Shown here: in pieces, positions 63,371 to 64,000 of the stretch
Layout: every line of letters begins with the position of its first letter
Position numbering within the stretch: the first letter of the stretch is position 1
NCBI RefSeq assembly: GCF_000153765.1
Contig: NZ_DS022295.1
Coordinates: forward strand, 1,326,887 to 1,390,886
From: Mariprofundus ferrooxydans PV-1
GTDB lineage: Bacteria > Pseudomonadota > Zetaproteobacteria > Mariprofundales > Mariprofundaceae
Direction of reading: 5' to 3'
DNA: 64,000 bases
The notes under the pieces: model-generated
The model's input: the letters and a program-made list of their open reading frames with translations, nothing else
What the model was told of the DNA's origin: nothing
The model's database searches: none
Program-made: the position numbers and the translations under genes

Positions 63371-63385
63371 CATACTTCAGGTATG
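63371..63385. promoter_or_regulatory. Inverted repeat CATAC-N5-GTATG in the globin/nsrR intergenic region
   Basis: A perfect 5-bp inverted repeat between the divergent globin operon and nsrR-like gene, 36-50 bp from the globin start. Operator candidate of unknown factor. Confidence 0.35.
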
Positions 63386-63405
63386 TGAACGAACAGTATC
63401 AGAGC

Positions 63406-63436
63406 TGGACAAAAGCTGTCAATTGGATATATCTTT
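63406..63436 (+). promoter_or_regulatory. Promoter of the nsrR-like gene with an NsrR-like half-site
   Basis: TGGACA (63406-63411), 16 bp, TATATC (63428-63433). The ATG at 63443 lies about where transcription would begin, so the message may be nearly leaderless. The complement AAAGATATATCC overlaps the -10 and resembles half of the NsrR consensus AAGATGYATTT. Confidence 0.45.
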
Positions 63437-63442
63437 CGAACC

Positions 63443-63904
63443 ATGCAACTGACACAGTATACAGACTATTCACTACGCGTACTGATTTATCTCGGCCTCT
63501 ATCCGGAGCGCCGATGCACCATTACGGAAATTTCAGATGCCTATGATATTAATCGCAACCATCTGGTAAAAGTCGTTCACAGCCTGTCGCAGGACGGATG
63601 GATCACCACCACACGTGGCAAATCCGGCGGCATGGTACTCTCCTTCAACCCTAAACAAATCAATATAGGCGCGGTGATACAGGGTACCGAGCCACATATG
63701 AACCTGCTGGAGTGCTTTGATAATAAATACAATACATGCCCGATCACCTCAGCATGTGTGCTTAAGCATGCCCTCTACCAGGCACGCAAAGCATTCATGA
63801 ATGTTCTGAGCAACTACACACTGGAAGATGTTCTGGTTCAACCCGAGATCCTTATCTCCCTGCTGGGCAATGTCGGCGCTGCACCTGATAATCCGGCTAT
63901 ATAA
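63443..63904 (+). CDS. nsrR: NsrR-type Rrf2 nitric-oxide-sensing repressor
   Basis: 153 residues. Rrf2 winged helix (1-80, MQLTQYTDYSLRVLIYLGL, GKSGGMVLS) and three cluster cysteines Cys91, Cys99 and Cys105 (ECFDNKYNTCPITSACVLK), the NsrR pattern. Divergent from the globins, which suggests it represses them until NO damages its Fe-S cluster. The last 96 bp of the window hold nothing I can assign. Confidence 0.9.
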   Translation: MQLTQYTDYSLRVLIYLGLYPERRCTITEISDAYDINRNHLVKVVHSLSQDGWITTTRGKSGGMVLSFNPKQINIGAVIQGTEPHMNLLECFDNKYNTCPITSACVLKHALYQARKAFMNVLSNYTLEDVLVQPEILISLLGNVGAAPDNPAI

Positions 63905-64000
63905 GGGCAATCCGACCAACGCACAGTTGCGCACACCTCGGCACTGACTACAATCGCCTGTCTTCTATGCCGCATACGATACATTCGATAGTAATACGCC

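Overview
This 64 kb window looks like the chromosome of a Gram-negative proteobacterium of moderate GC content. It has outer-membrane proteins, an exported porin and Shine-Dalgarno-led operons. The gene set (microaerobic globins with an NsrR-type regulator, a large phosphate/polyphosphate island, c-di-GMP proteins) would suit a Zetaproteobacterium such as Mariprofundus. That placement is my inference; no marker gene here proves it. Most of the window is core genome. Accessory DNA is limited to about 13.2-15.1 kb and a MITE-like element at 24.65-24.82 kb.

Layout. At 0-6.8 kb (minus strand) lies the lipid cluster yceD-rpmF-plsX-fabH-fabD-fabG-acpP-fabF, closed by a terminator; a pabB-like gene runs off the left edge. 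At 7.0-13.0 kb are two convergent exported serine hydrolases, an exported dikinase-like protein whose domain order resembles glucan-water dikinase, and a ketopantoate-reductase-like protein. At 13.2-15.1 kb is a small AT-richer island with orphan genes, a DsbA-like gene and repeated palindromic sequences. At 15.1-24.6 kb are housekeeping genes: ettA, ispF, ispD, a ypjD/corC-type pair, a DUF3187 protein, fmt, a YajL-like and a YbiB-like gene. At 24.6-29.1 kb are an OlsF-like ornithine lipid synthase behind a Pho-type promoter, a class I amidotransferase, ssb, a thioredoxin-like and a SirB-like gene.

The centre, 29.1-46.9 kb, is a phosphate and polyphosphate island: phoR-phoB-cNMP protein (minus), porin-pstS-pstC-pstA-pstB-phoU (plus), ppk2, ppx, a hybrid histidine kinase, a CBS-GGDEF/degenerate-EAL pair, ppk1, a receiver-like gene and a small gene. 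Reading by eye, I find tandem CTGTCAT-like 7-mers at 11-bp period (Pho boxes) at seven places: before olsF, porin, the cNMP-phoBR operon (opposite strand), the hybrid kinase, the EAL-like gene, ppk1 and the receiver-like gene. Several sit exactly 10 bp upstream of a -10-like hexamer. The window therefore describes a local Pho regulon linking phosphate uptake, polyphosphate storage, phosphate-free membrane lipids and second-messenger signalling.

From 47 kb onwards come xseA, an M23 peptidase, a receiver, a SPOR protein, ggt, folK, a deoxynucleoside kinase, a K+ channel, a YqhA-like protein, a YciO-like protein, AsmA, a HAD phosphatase and a Yip1 protein. A two-gene MotA/MotB-like stator operon whose MotB partner carries a vWA-like domain follows. 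The window ends with an NO-response locus: nsrR diverging from two truncated globins, a [2Fe-2S] flavoreductase and a 34-residue membrane microprotein that duplicates the membrane anchor of one globin.
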